A DNA stretch of 64,000 nucleotides from Cryptomeria japonica (Eukaryota > Streptophyta > Pinopsida > Cupressales > Cupressaceae): the NCBI RefSeq assembly GCF_030272615.1, contig NW_026729141.1, positions 64,001 through 128,000 of the forward strand. The letters are read 5' to 3'. The first letter of the stretch is position 1; every line of letters starts with the position of its first letter. Under the pieces are notes generated by a model, which saw only the letters and a list, made by a program, of their open reading frames with translations, was not told the origin of the DNA and made no database searches. A program made the position numbers and the translations under genes. Below are positions 55,151 to 64,000 of this stretch, one piece after another.

Positions 55151-55712
55151 TTGACCACTAGAACATGGATTTTCATTAGGAATTTGATGATTTTTCACTC
55201 AAAATCAACTGAACACTTCAACTTTCAATAAAAGTGCAATTCTAGCTTGAATAACCTCCTAGGAGCGAGAAAACAACCCCTAAAGGACCTTTCAACACTT
55301 GGGCACAAAAACATCACCGATTTGGACATTCAAAACTCATTCATGCTCAAAAGGTCTACACTTAGACAAAATTTAGGATCTCTAGACATCTAACACTTAT
55401 GCACTTGATCCTCTATAAAATTTCAAAACTCTATAGCAATTAGGCATGATCACACTTGAAAGCTCAAGAATCGGACACTGGAAGCTCAAAATCGCCGATT
55501 ACTGCCAAAACCCTAAACTAACAAGACGCGGAAAGAAGGAAGAGGGGGTCCTCATTTGCAATGGGGCGATGTGTGAAAAGGTCACAACACTACTTCATTC
55601 ATGAGATTTCTATCATCCTAATGAAGTGTGATCTGAAATGTTGATGCAAACAAACACACACAATCTAATCCAAAAGCAATAGCAAGAAAAATGATAAGAT
55701 TTCCATCAATCT

Positions 55713-57294
55713 TGTAATGTCCCCACTTTGAAATACAATTTAATGATAAATGATAATAATAAAATTAAAATTAAAATATAAAAGAATACGATTAAATATA
55801 ATTAAATTTTAATTAAGTTAATAAAGGGTCAAAGACATGAAATGAAAAGTTGTGACTCCCTCAAACATGAGCTATAAAAGGAAGAAGAGAACCTCATTTG
55901 AGGGGATAATTTTGGGGAATCAGAAGTGCAGATCTAATATAAATAAGAATTGCAGATCTGGATGTGAAAGGTTGTGTTCCTTTCAAAAGGAAGAAATAAT
56001 GAAGAGTTGCACTCTTTCAAAGAGTGCTAATGGTGGAAAGGGTGTGTCTCTGCCAAAGGGGCATACATGATGAAGAGGTGTGACCTCTCCCTCACATTGG
56101 AGGATATAAAAAGGAGAAAGTCTCATTTGAGGAGGACATCCAAAGGACATCAATTTGAAGAAAAATTTATTATTCACAAAGGGCAGCAATAAAGAGCGAT
56201 GACTCATTTCTTATGAAGAGGTGTGACTTCCAACAAATGAAGATATAAAGAAGAGATTAATTGAATTGAGAAGGGGGAATTGGAGGAACCATCTATAAGA
56301 TCAGAGAAGACAAGAAAGTCAATGGATCAATATCTCATATCAAAATTAATAAGGGTGAAAATTTGCAGACTATGATATTTACAAGGGCAAGATTCAGGAC
56401 AATCCCAAAAGGGGGCATTGCAAATCCACCCACCAAAACCTTCAAGACCAAGTTTTTACAAAGAGAAAAAGATCCACTAGAGGAGGAACAACAAATTTAG
56501 GCTTGGGTGATTGGATGCAAATTCAAATGGAAATTGAGCAAGCAAGGGATGCAAAATCAGATGGAAATCAAAAATCAATTCAATCCTTGGGTGATTGGAT
56601 GTGCTCTTGATGTATTTGAATGTCAAGTTACTCTTGTGGAGTCCTCAATATGGTAGTCTATATTTGCATAAGGATTCTTCTCTGTTTTGGTTAAGGAGGA
56701 TGATGGATTTACAAAATTGTTTGATGAGAGGAATGGAAGGTTGAAATTCATCTGAAATGAATGGATAGGATTAAATTAGAGGGTTTTTTAATTTAAATTT
56801 GGGTGGAAGATGGAAATAAATATTGGTAGTTGGTGAATGGAGGGATAAGATTGATTCAATTAAGTGAATGGCCACAATTCAAAGTTGATTTGAGTCAGGA
56901 TAACTGATAATTAGGGATGAATGGCTAGGATTTGGTTGATTAAATTGATGATTATGATTGAAGATTAATTTGATTTAGGATTGATGGTGTGGATTGGAAT
57001 TGTTAATTAAATGGCCAATAGTTGGAGGTGCGTGATTAGGATCAATTTGATTAATTGCATGGTTAAGATTTAAATTGATTTTATTTAGGATTGTAGGATT
57101 TTTAAATTGAAAGAAATAGGTGACGTGGATTTGATGGAAGATGATTTTTTCTATTTTTTAAATTATGAGGCTGAATGACTATTGTTAAATTAAATTATTT
57201 AATTAGTTGGTAGAAGAGGTGCAATCTAGTTAATTAAATAATTTATTTAAGTAATTATTGTCAAAGGCATTGGGAGATTAGTGACAGAAATTAG
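55713..57294 (+). repeat. LTR-like region starting TGTAATGTCCCC
   Basis: The start matches the Gypsy-A LTR start for 12 bases and then diverges. Three TATA-like boxes sit in similar surroundings (GCTATAAAAGGAAG 55868, GGATATAAAAAGGAG 56103, AGATATAAAGAAGAG 56224), each preceded by GGTGTGACTCC-type sequence. No coding region. The right edge and any partner LTR were not found. Confidence 0.45.
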
Positions 57295-58080
57295 CAGCAT
57301 TCCACGGGGACGCGTCCCCCCCCTTTTTGGGCGCGTCCCCCCATTAGAAACGTCTCAGGGATGGGGGGACGGGGACGCGACGTCCCCCGCCGTCCCGCCA
57401 CTGCCACCCAAGCGCCGCCGGGACGCGGAGACGTCCCCGCGTCCCCCAGGGAGACGGGGAGACGTGGAGACGTCTCCTTGGGAGACGTCTGGGCATCTCC
57501 CAGAGAGACATGGAGATGCCTCCACGTCTCCTTGGGAGATGTTTGGGCGTCTCCTAGAGAGACATGGAGATGTCTCTCCAAGGACGGGGAGACGCCCAGA
57601 CGTCTCCTGTCGCCCCCACGTATATGCAATATTTAATATTAAAATTTTAAAAAAAAGTGACTTTAAGTTTTTTGAGGGTTAAGGGGTAACTCTAATTAGA
57701 CGTGGGCCAAAAGAAAAATAACACCCGACACCTTTAGAAAATAATAAAAGTATTTTTGGCCTCGTGGGGCACTACCCCTCGACCCCGCCCTGTATCTAAC
57801 CTCCGAGTCTAATTAGGCTCCATATAACAACACAACTTAGAAATCTTGGTATTTAGATTTAATATTTCAAATTTCCTATAGTCTCATTTGAAATATAATT
57901 CTTACACTGTAATACTGTCATACATCTTTTCAAAACTAGTTTTTCAAGTACTATATGTATATGTATAACTATATCAGCACCACCACCCCGACACCCCCCC
58001 GCCGCCGTCCCCAAACTTAGGCCCTTGGTCCCCCCGTCCCGTCCCCGCGTCCCCCCGTCCCCAACGCCCGTGGAACACTG
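57295..58080. mobile_element. hAT-like non-autonomous element 3 (786 bp, GC-rich ends)
   Basis: Ends CAGCATTCCACGGGG and, inverted, CAGTGTTCCACGGG (12 of 14 match), with flanks GAAATTAG (57287-57294) and GAAGCTAG (58081-58088), an 8-bp target site with two changes. The first 310 bp and last 70 bp are filled with GGGGACG/GGAGACG words on both strands. Open frames inside are built from these words and are not genes. Confidence 0.75.
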
Positions 58081-58088
58081 GAAGCTAG

Positions 58089-59689
58089 TTAAAAATGTAG
58101 AGATAAATTTTTGGTGCCTACACAACCAAATACTAGTCTCTACTTTAACTAGTAAAAAGTTGCATTTGTTGGTGCTTGAAATGTTTATTCTCCTAAATCT
58201 AAAAAATCTCAGTATAGGACCTGATTGTTGACAATCTAGTGCTTGTATTTCGGGAAAAACCCGTCATTAAAACATTCATATTCAATGCAAAACCTCCATT
58301 GGAATTTTGAACAATATGCATATTTGTAAATTTGTAGTGAATGGTAAATTTACAAACATGCACACTATTCTATTTTGTGTTGTCTCAAAAGAAACAAATT
58401 ACAAAGCTTACAAGTTGCACCGAGCGCTGCTTCAAACTTATTCAAGTTGCATTCAATCAAAGTTTTCTGCTGAAGTTGTTTGTTGGCTTTTGCTTCAATG
58501 GATATTTATTTTAGCTCTAGTAACTTTTTTTCTTCCTTGTGTTTGCAAATGAAATGAATAACGTTTGAAAGTGTTAAAGAGCTTATGAGTGTTTTGGGTT
58601 TGAGTTAATTTTTATTTTATTTTTCCAATTTTTACAGCTGAATTAGACTTGGTGAGTCAAACGGTAACCAGATTTACCAAGTAGCCAAGTCCCAAGTCTT
58701 ATAGCCTTGTTTGGATGCAACTAGCTCAAGGCTTGCCAAGTTTGGGTGAGTCCTGTAACTATGAACACACACACAAACACTATCATTTTAGGATACTATG
58801 AGTCCAACACCTTTCATTGAAAATGTGTCCTCCATAGCATCATCCATAATCATTCAAACAATAACTATTCAACTTCCTTGTGATTTCCAATATATTATCT
58901 TGTTTAGATATATAAAATCTTCCATCTTGGGAATATTATCAATCCAACATCTTTCATAGAATGTTTTTCCTCCATAATCATTTTAACATTAAATGAATAT
59001 GCACGTACCATCAATTGTGTGAATCGATTTCAAAAAAAATCTTGATCTCCTAGTTGATTTGACCATTGGTTTGTCAAGGAAAGGCTGCTATTGTGGAGGT
59101 AGTAGATGGATGAACTTTGTGCTTATCATAGGCTTGCCATCTCCATACAAGCATGGACACAAAAACGTGTTTCCATGCTCTCATATGCCAAAGGTTAGTG
59201 CATACTAAATGGTCTTGCTTTCAAAGTTAATCCAAAAAATATTCTGGTGCAAACAAATAGAATTACAAATCAATAAAGAAAAGAACAAAGATAATAAAAG
59301 ACTTCAATGCCAAACAAAATGAACAAATATCAGCTCTATAACTAAGACATTAAGCATCATTGACTTATCATGAAATGAATAGTTACCAAGTAAATATGGG
59401 AGGACAATATAAGAAATTTTTTAATTACAGTGTAAAACTACCATCTGCATCAACTCTAAGCTCAATTTTGATCCTTGTCGTCTACCATTAAACATATTAG
59501 CAAAAACTATTATTCCATCCAATGTCACAAGTTATGCCATTCATAAACATACACTATGCCTCTACATAGAGCATTCATTTTAACATAAAAACTTTCAAAT
59601 ATAAAAACTTCCAATCATTTGAACTATGCTTTACAAATATCATTAGATAAAATATCTTAGTAATGAGAACAAATATTATGATAGCATAC
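58089..59689. other. Intron sequence, mostly featureless
   Basis: Host intron left of the 59690 exon. Around 58650-58763 there is TTGGTGAGTC and CAAGTCCCAAGTC sequence ending GAGTCCTGTAACTATG, like one end of a hAT-like element (inverse of CATAGTTCCTAGACTCGG with changes); no partner end found. Nothing else recognised. Confidence 0.5.
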
Positions 59690-59755
59690 CAAGAAGCAGC
59701 ATGTCCAGGCACATCAATTTCTGCTAATACGTTGATCCCTCTCATCTGAGCATAT
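59690..59755 (-). CDS. HEXO: Beta-hexosaminidase (GH20) exon, AEIDVPGH segment
   Basis: A 66-bp exon bounded by acceptor CCACAG and donor GTATGC. It encodes YAQMRGINVLAEIDVPGHAA followed by SW. The AE-[IV]-D-x-P-G-H motif is a hallmark of GH20 enzymes and its Asp and His lie near the active site. Phase fits on both sides: one base completes the Gly codon of the previous exon, and two bases (TG) leave the Trp codon to be completed by the G at 14364. The next exon on the minus strand is 45 kb away. The catalytic HLGGDEV segment is not in this window and should lie left of position 1. Confidence 0.95.
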
Positions 59756-59836
59756 CTGTGGAATTTTATTAGAAGTCATCGTTCTAATACTTTGTATCAC
59801 ATTACACTTAGGAGAATTATCACTTTGAGCTCTTAC

Positions 59837-59967
59837 CCAACTATTTCCCTTGCATCCTTCATTGTGTACCGCTCTGAAGGGCTATAAGCACCATTCCATA
59901 AATTTGGAAGAGATGGAATCTCTAAAGGAAATGATTGTGTATCTACAATATGCCAATGTAGAACATT
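59837..59967 (-). CDS. HEXO: Beta-hexosaminidase (GH20) exon, NVLHWH segment
   Basis: The 131-bp exon is bounded by an acceptor (TGTATGTAG) and a donor (GTAAGAGC). It encodes NVLHWHIVDTQSFPLEIP, then NLWNGAYSPSERYT and DAREIVG. This is the diagnostic N-terminal part of the GH20 catalytic barrel: the H-W-H-I-V-D-x-Q-S-F-P motif is near-invariant in plant hexosaminidases and resembles the HEXO3-type sequence most closely, from memory of the family. It ends after two bases of a Gly codon, completed by the first base of the next exon. The reading frame is open and splice sites are canonical, so this looks like a functional exon and not a processed copy. Confidence 0.95.
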
Positions 59968-62900
59968 CTACATACAGGATATCAAATGTTTAAGATCAGA
60001 TCACATGAAAAATTTAAAACATGTTACAGTATTTTTATTTTATTCAAACATCAAAATCACATCTTATTTGAAATGATACACCCCAGATTCAACATTGTTA
60101 AATATACTAAGCTGGAAGTTGATTTCTGATTTTCACTTTGAAAATCAAGTGAAAGAAGATATCAAATTGTATAGCCAAATGTCAAAGATTTGTAAGTTAA
60201 GGCACACCAACAAATAGAGATTTCAATAAAAGAGTTCATTAAATTTAAGGGTCTGACCAGTTTTATGTATAATTGAAATAGTTGAAAAGTCAAGCTTGGC
60301 AATAACTTAGCAAGCTCAAAAATTTTAAAAACTCGGGACTCGGGAAAACCTTGAGAAAAACTCAGCAATAACTTGGCAAATTTATCTAACATTTGAAAAT
60401 ACATAATTTCTTAAATTATTCTTCAAAAACACACAAATATAATCAAATTGTAGAACATAAACTAATTTCCATCATACACAAATCAATGCATATTTTTAGA
60501 GAACCTCACATTTTGAATATACATACATGTCAAACTAAATCTACGTCTTTTTTTTTCAAAAAAGAATTTATAAATATTATTGACATTATAAAAATATACT
60601 AAATATTTTAAATGTATATTAAATCATCTCGTATTATTTTAAATGCATATTATATATTATTAAATATTATAAATAGATAATATTCAAATAAAATGTATAT
60701 TTCAGATTTCAAAAAATTTAAATGACAGAATGAATATATTATTATATCTGAATAAAAACTTGTTTGTTTGTGGCAAGCAAAAGAACAAATCGAATGAAAT
60801 TGGTATAGTTTCACTTTCAGATTTAGTAGCTTGTAAATGGAAACCTATTACCTTCATGTCATGCCATTGTGTCATTCCCAACGTCATGCATCACGAATAT
60901 CCCTCTTATCGCGTTCACAAATGACTTAAAAAACTTTTAAAACCCTAATATTTTTGCCTAATGCCTTTTATGGCAAGTTTTCAAATGTTTTTTTCACGAA
61001 TTTTGGTGGGTTTTTTGTATGTATCACAGTGATTTAACAAGGAAAAGCGGTCGTGAGTACATATGCAAGTGATTTGCTGCCACTTTAGCGTGTGAGTACT
61101 TGCACGTCCAACAAGTTATCCACAATTTTTTCAACTATAATTGAAACACTAATTAAAAATTAGGTATCAAAGATCAATAATATTAAATATATCGAAATAA
61201 ATGATTTCACTAAATTTATGGGCCTCATGAAGACAAACAACATAAATAGATCAAAATAAGTGAGTTCACTAAATTCATGGGCCTAACAACTTCTATGAAT
61301 AACTGAAACACTTTGTTAAAACTTAGATATTAAGGATTTAAAAGATTGAGAGAGAAAGATAGAGGAGTAAAAATATTTCTCTCCCCTTTCTTGATTCCTT
61401 AGCTAAATAGGGCTATTGTCATTCTAAATATGGCTGGTCAAGTACGGCAAAGGTGTAATGGATTTAAAGCTTGAAATGACTATTCTCTTATGGTTAAGTC
61501 AACAATGAATTGAAGATCCTATCAAACAATTTAGGTGAGAACATGAGATTCTATGCATTGCTCCTTTTCTGTTTTGTCCTGTGCAATGTCTACAAAAGTA
61601 GGATAAAGATGCACCATCATTATATTTATTCCCCTATTCGAGAAGCCTTTTTGTTTCAGGTGAACTCTATGCTCATTTCAGGATACTATTGTTGGTTTAG
61701 GGGGCAAACATGATATGTACAATTATAAATCACAATTGCGACTGTATGCATGTCACGTTTTAGGATTAACAGATTCATCATAAAATGCAAACAGACAAAG
61801 AATTTGTGAAATTGTGAAATGAGCTGAACATCCAGTCAACAGATTTAAAAAACAGCATTGTGATCCTAGTATGATAAAAAAAAATTCCGAGCAAATAATC
61901 ATTTACAATGTACAACTACACTTTTTATGGAACACTGACAATAATGGAATTTAGCATGCCTACCATTTTGTTTTTAGTGGAGACATGTTGGGGTTGCAAA
62001 GCTAAATTGAAAAATATAATATGTAAAGAAACATAAATAAATGGACTCTTAGCACTTGGGTGGACTCATGTAAGGTGGAAAAGAAAACAACATTGATAGT
62101 TGAAAAATGGTACAGTAACAAGCATTCTTTGTAAGTATTATTTGTATACAACTGAAGTCTTTATCTAATTTATTCAAGCTTTTTACATAAATATTTATTG
62201 AATATTGAATCTTCTTAGCATGTTTTCCAAAAAAAATGTGTAATTTTAACATGGTATAAAGCAACTGGATCTGTTGTGTAAATGACTAAAGATATGTAAG
62301 TTCAATTTTGATCATGGAAATGAGGTACAAAAACAATCATTATCTGTGCCTGCAAGGATTGTTTATATTTATATGAAAACTTTGGTATCCAACAGTGCAA
62401 AGTTGTATAGCAAGACCAAGTCTGAGCACCACATATAAGATGATTCACCAATACAAGAAACAAACATAATTGTGAATGGATGTCTAGAGGAAAACTTCAA
62501 TAGAGGCAACGTGTCATCCAAATCAATGGAATATCCAACCATACCACCCACGCTTGACCTTTTAGCCTACCTAACCTAAAAATCAAATTCACTTGGCATA
62601 TTACTTTGGGCTCAACCACATGGGTTCGTGCTAATGCAGCATTCCCCACATTAGGGAAACAGGCTAATAATTTTAAACTAGGATAAAAAACTATGCCAAA
62701 GACAGACAACATGGTAAGGTGAAGCAATCAGCACTAGCAAAACATAAAAACCCTATTCCAAAATGCTTGTGGAAGGTTGTTGAAATGTCAATAGATATCC
62801 AAAATAACCTAAGGGATGATCACCACAAATCAAATCCTTCTTGGGAACCAATGATACACGTTCTAAGCCAAAAATCGGTAAAGGCTCAATTAACCTTATG

Positions 62901-63669
62901 ATTGGTATCAATCAACTAGTCAATTGTGAGTGATATAATTAACTAGACAATTACTATATTAATGCATCTGTAATTTTAATTAGTAATCACTTCATTGACT
63001 TAATTGACACATTCTACTTGTCCTTTAACTGATCCCCCCTACGCCTGAATTATTAGCTAATCAACCAAGCAATTACACAAATTTGTATTACTTGTGTGTT
63101 AACTAATTAATTTGGTTATTATCAAATTTATTAATTAATCAGTCAGCTATTCCATCAACCAGTTTATTAATTAATTTGTAATCATCCTCACATGTCACTT
63201 GATTCCTTCCCTCCCCACATTATTTTTTAGTTTTCCTTCAGATTAACTCCCCTTCCCTTTCTCTAGTTTTCCTCTCTTTTATTCCCTTCGCACTACTAGT
63301 GCCAGCCACTTACCATGTTTCATCTTCCCCCACTAATATTTATAACTCATAAGAAAAAACCGTTTTAGTTTCAAGCATTGTATTATATTATTTCTTTAAC
63401 AATGTATCCACTTGCAATATCAGAAAAGTAAGAAAATAGATTTCCATTTCATCACAGTACGTATAGAAAAGAATCAAAAGGAAGCAGCTTAAGTAGTCCA
63501 AGATTCTGAAGAGACAATATGCCCCAGAAGAAATAATCCACAAATAAGCTGAGAAGAAATACTTAAACTTGTATGTGAAGGTCCATAGATACAATAAAGA
63601 AGTGTGGGAATGGAACAATCCTAACCATCAAAAAAGCTAGAAAATCAAACCCGTTATCCAACATTTTCT

Positions 63670-63723
<54 letters not shown>

Positions 63724-63974
63724 ATCAGAGTTCATTTTCTTCAAGCATTCTAAGTGATTATTTTTCACAAACCTTAATCTTTTAAAAGGAATGTCCATCA
63801 AAAAAGCTATAAACTCAAAACCTTTTTTCAATATTTTCCATTTTGAGAGAGAGTGAGATATCAATGTTTATGTTCTCCAAGCATTCTTCGTGATTGTTTA
63901 TTGACAAACGTTAATCTTTTAACAGCAACATCTAATAAAACTTTTAGAAAAATATATAAAAAGAGAGAACCTAC
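59968..63974 (-). other. HEXO intron, 4,007 bp
   Basis: Lies between the donor at 63974 and the acceptor at 59968 (TATGTAG before the exon). It is AT-rich and I see no coding exon in it; the open stretches here are short and lack recognisable motifs. It contains a tandem duplication with a (GT)n(GA)n microsatellite at 63625-63940 and short GACTCGGG-type traces near 60290-60385 that resemble the ends of the hAT-like elements elsewhere in the window. Confidence 0.85.
63625..63940. repeat. Tandem duplication (about 170 bp) with microsatellite
   Basis: Unit 1 (63625-63794) and unit 2 (63795-about 63940) both start CCATCAAAAAAGCTA and share TTCAAGCATTCT, GTGATT and TTAATCTTTTAA. Unit 1 contains (GT)n followed by (GA)n at 63674-63721; unit 2 has only a short GAGAGAGAG at the same place. 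Confidence 0.85.
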
Positions 63975-64000
63975 CAACTTTGAGTAAGCCATAGCATCAA
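63975..64000 (-). CDS. HEXO: Beta-hexosaminidase (GH20), partial exon at window edge
   Basis: Reading the minus strand, this stretch encodes DAMAYSKL and ends at a splice donor (exon end AAGTTG, intron GTAGGTT). It matches the conserved segment just before NVLHWH in plant beta-N-acetylhexosaminidases (GH20), vacuolar or extracellular enzymes that trim terminal GlcNAc from N-glycans. The last codon TTG is complete, so the next exon at 59967 starts in phase 0 with AAT. The exon continues beyond the right edge. Identification rests on the in-frame continuation into three further exons; alone it would be too short to name. Confidence 0.85.

Larger units (their letters stand above)
51435..55589 (-). 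mobile_element. L5: second long-LTR unit with decayed cargo ORF, truncated
   Basis: Minus strand starts TGTTGTGACC at 55589, followed by TTTTCACACATCGCCCC. Then come low-complexity arrays, a TATA (54341), an acceptor-like GTATAG/GT (53048), and a cargo ORF homologous to that of L4. It breaks off near 51435, before the telobox/TATA/R part. Same orientation as L4. Confidence 0.75.
14365..59689 (-). other. Giant HEXO intron, 45,325 bp
   Basis: Flanked by the exon ending GCTTCTTG (donor GTATGC, 59689) and the exon starting GGGCATTGG (acceptor TTTTAG, 14365). The two exons join without loss of frame inside a conserved motif (SW then GIGYP), so no coding exon appears to be missing between them. 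Nearly all of the intron is transposon sequence; the parts I cannot assign to transposons are 14365-14584, 19697-20105 and about 58089-59689, so the ancestral intron may have been only a few kilobases long. Confidence 0.9.

Noticed and set aside
57281-57682. Open frames of 90-130 codons on both strands
   Set aside because: Built from GGGGACG/GGAGACG subterminal repeats of the hAT-like element.
1-64000. tRNA or rRNA genes
   Set aside because: No cloverleaf or rRNA-like sequence noticed; the tRNA-like 12-mers are primer-binding sites of LTR elements.

Overview
This window is a piece of a large, AT-rich plant nuclear genome, most likely a gymnosperm (inferred from giant introns packed with old, nested LTR retrotransposons). 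The only host gene I can recognise is a GH20 beta-hexosaminidase on the minus strand. Four coding exons are visible: 63975-64000 (cut by the window edge), 59837-59967, 59690-59755 and 14264-14364. They join in frame with GT/AG borders and give a continuous HEXO-like protein segment. The intron between the last two exons is 45,325 bp, and the intron to its left is longer than 14 kb. Nearly everything else in the window is transposon sequence sitting inside these introns.

Layout from left to right. 1-9459: three Copia elements on the minus strand, head to tail, each cut by the 5' LTR of its neighbour. 9460-12673: retroelement-like sequence without a pol gene, with striking hairpin and motif repeats. 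12674-14584: host intron and one exon. 14585-19691: a Ty3-type LTR element with a 3.5 kb LTR, a PBS and a short unrecognised gag-position ORF. 20106-20568: an LTR fragment. 20569-31188: a chromodomain Ty3/Gypsy element (gag, protease, RT, RNase H, integrase, chromodomain) riddled with stops and carrying two hAT-like non-autonomous insertions. 31189-34990: a second element of the long-LTR family. 34991-51206: a 5'-truncated LINE, split by a 12.6 kb minus-strand insertion (36170-48767). That insertion is itself split by a complete non-autonomous Copia element (37286-42365) with near-identical LTRs and a CAATT target duplication. 51435-55589: a second, decayed minus-strand unit related to the 36170-48767 insertion. 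55713-57294: an LTR-like region. 57295-58080: a GC-rich hAT-like element. 58089-64000: host introns and exons.

Two items look most novel. First, a family of long LTRs that start TGTTGTG and end CAACA. Between these termini, upstream of the R/U5 promoter, they carry an acceptor-like TAG/GT site and an ORF. In the 36170-48767 unit this ORF is about 1,066 codons; a decayed homologue sits at 51.4-53.0 kb. The same unit also holds a 13-copy array with a period of about 170 bp. Second, the Copia element at 37286-42365 keeps one intact 757-aa ORF of gag plus protease whose integrase/RT part is replaced by about 300 residues of acidic sequence of unknown function.

Most transposon genes here are dead. 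Many stops are TAG where relatives have Gln, as expected from C-to-T decay of methylated DNA. Coordinates of LTR edges without a visible target duplication are approximate, and all family assignments come from reading motifs, not from searches.
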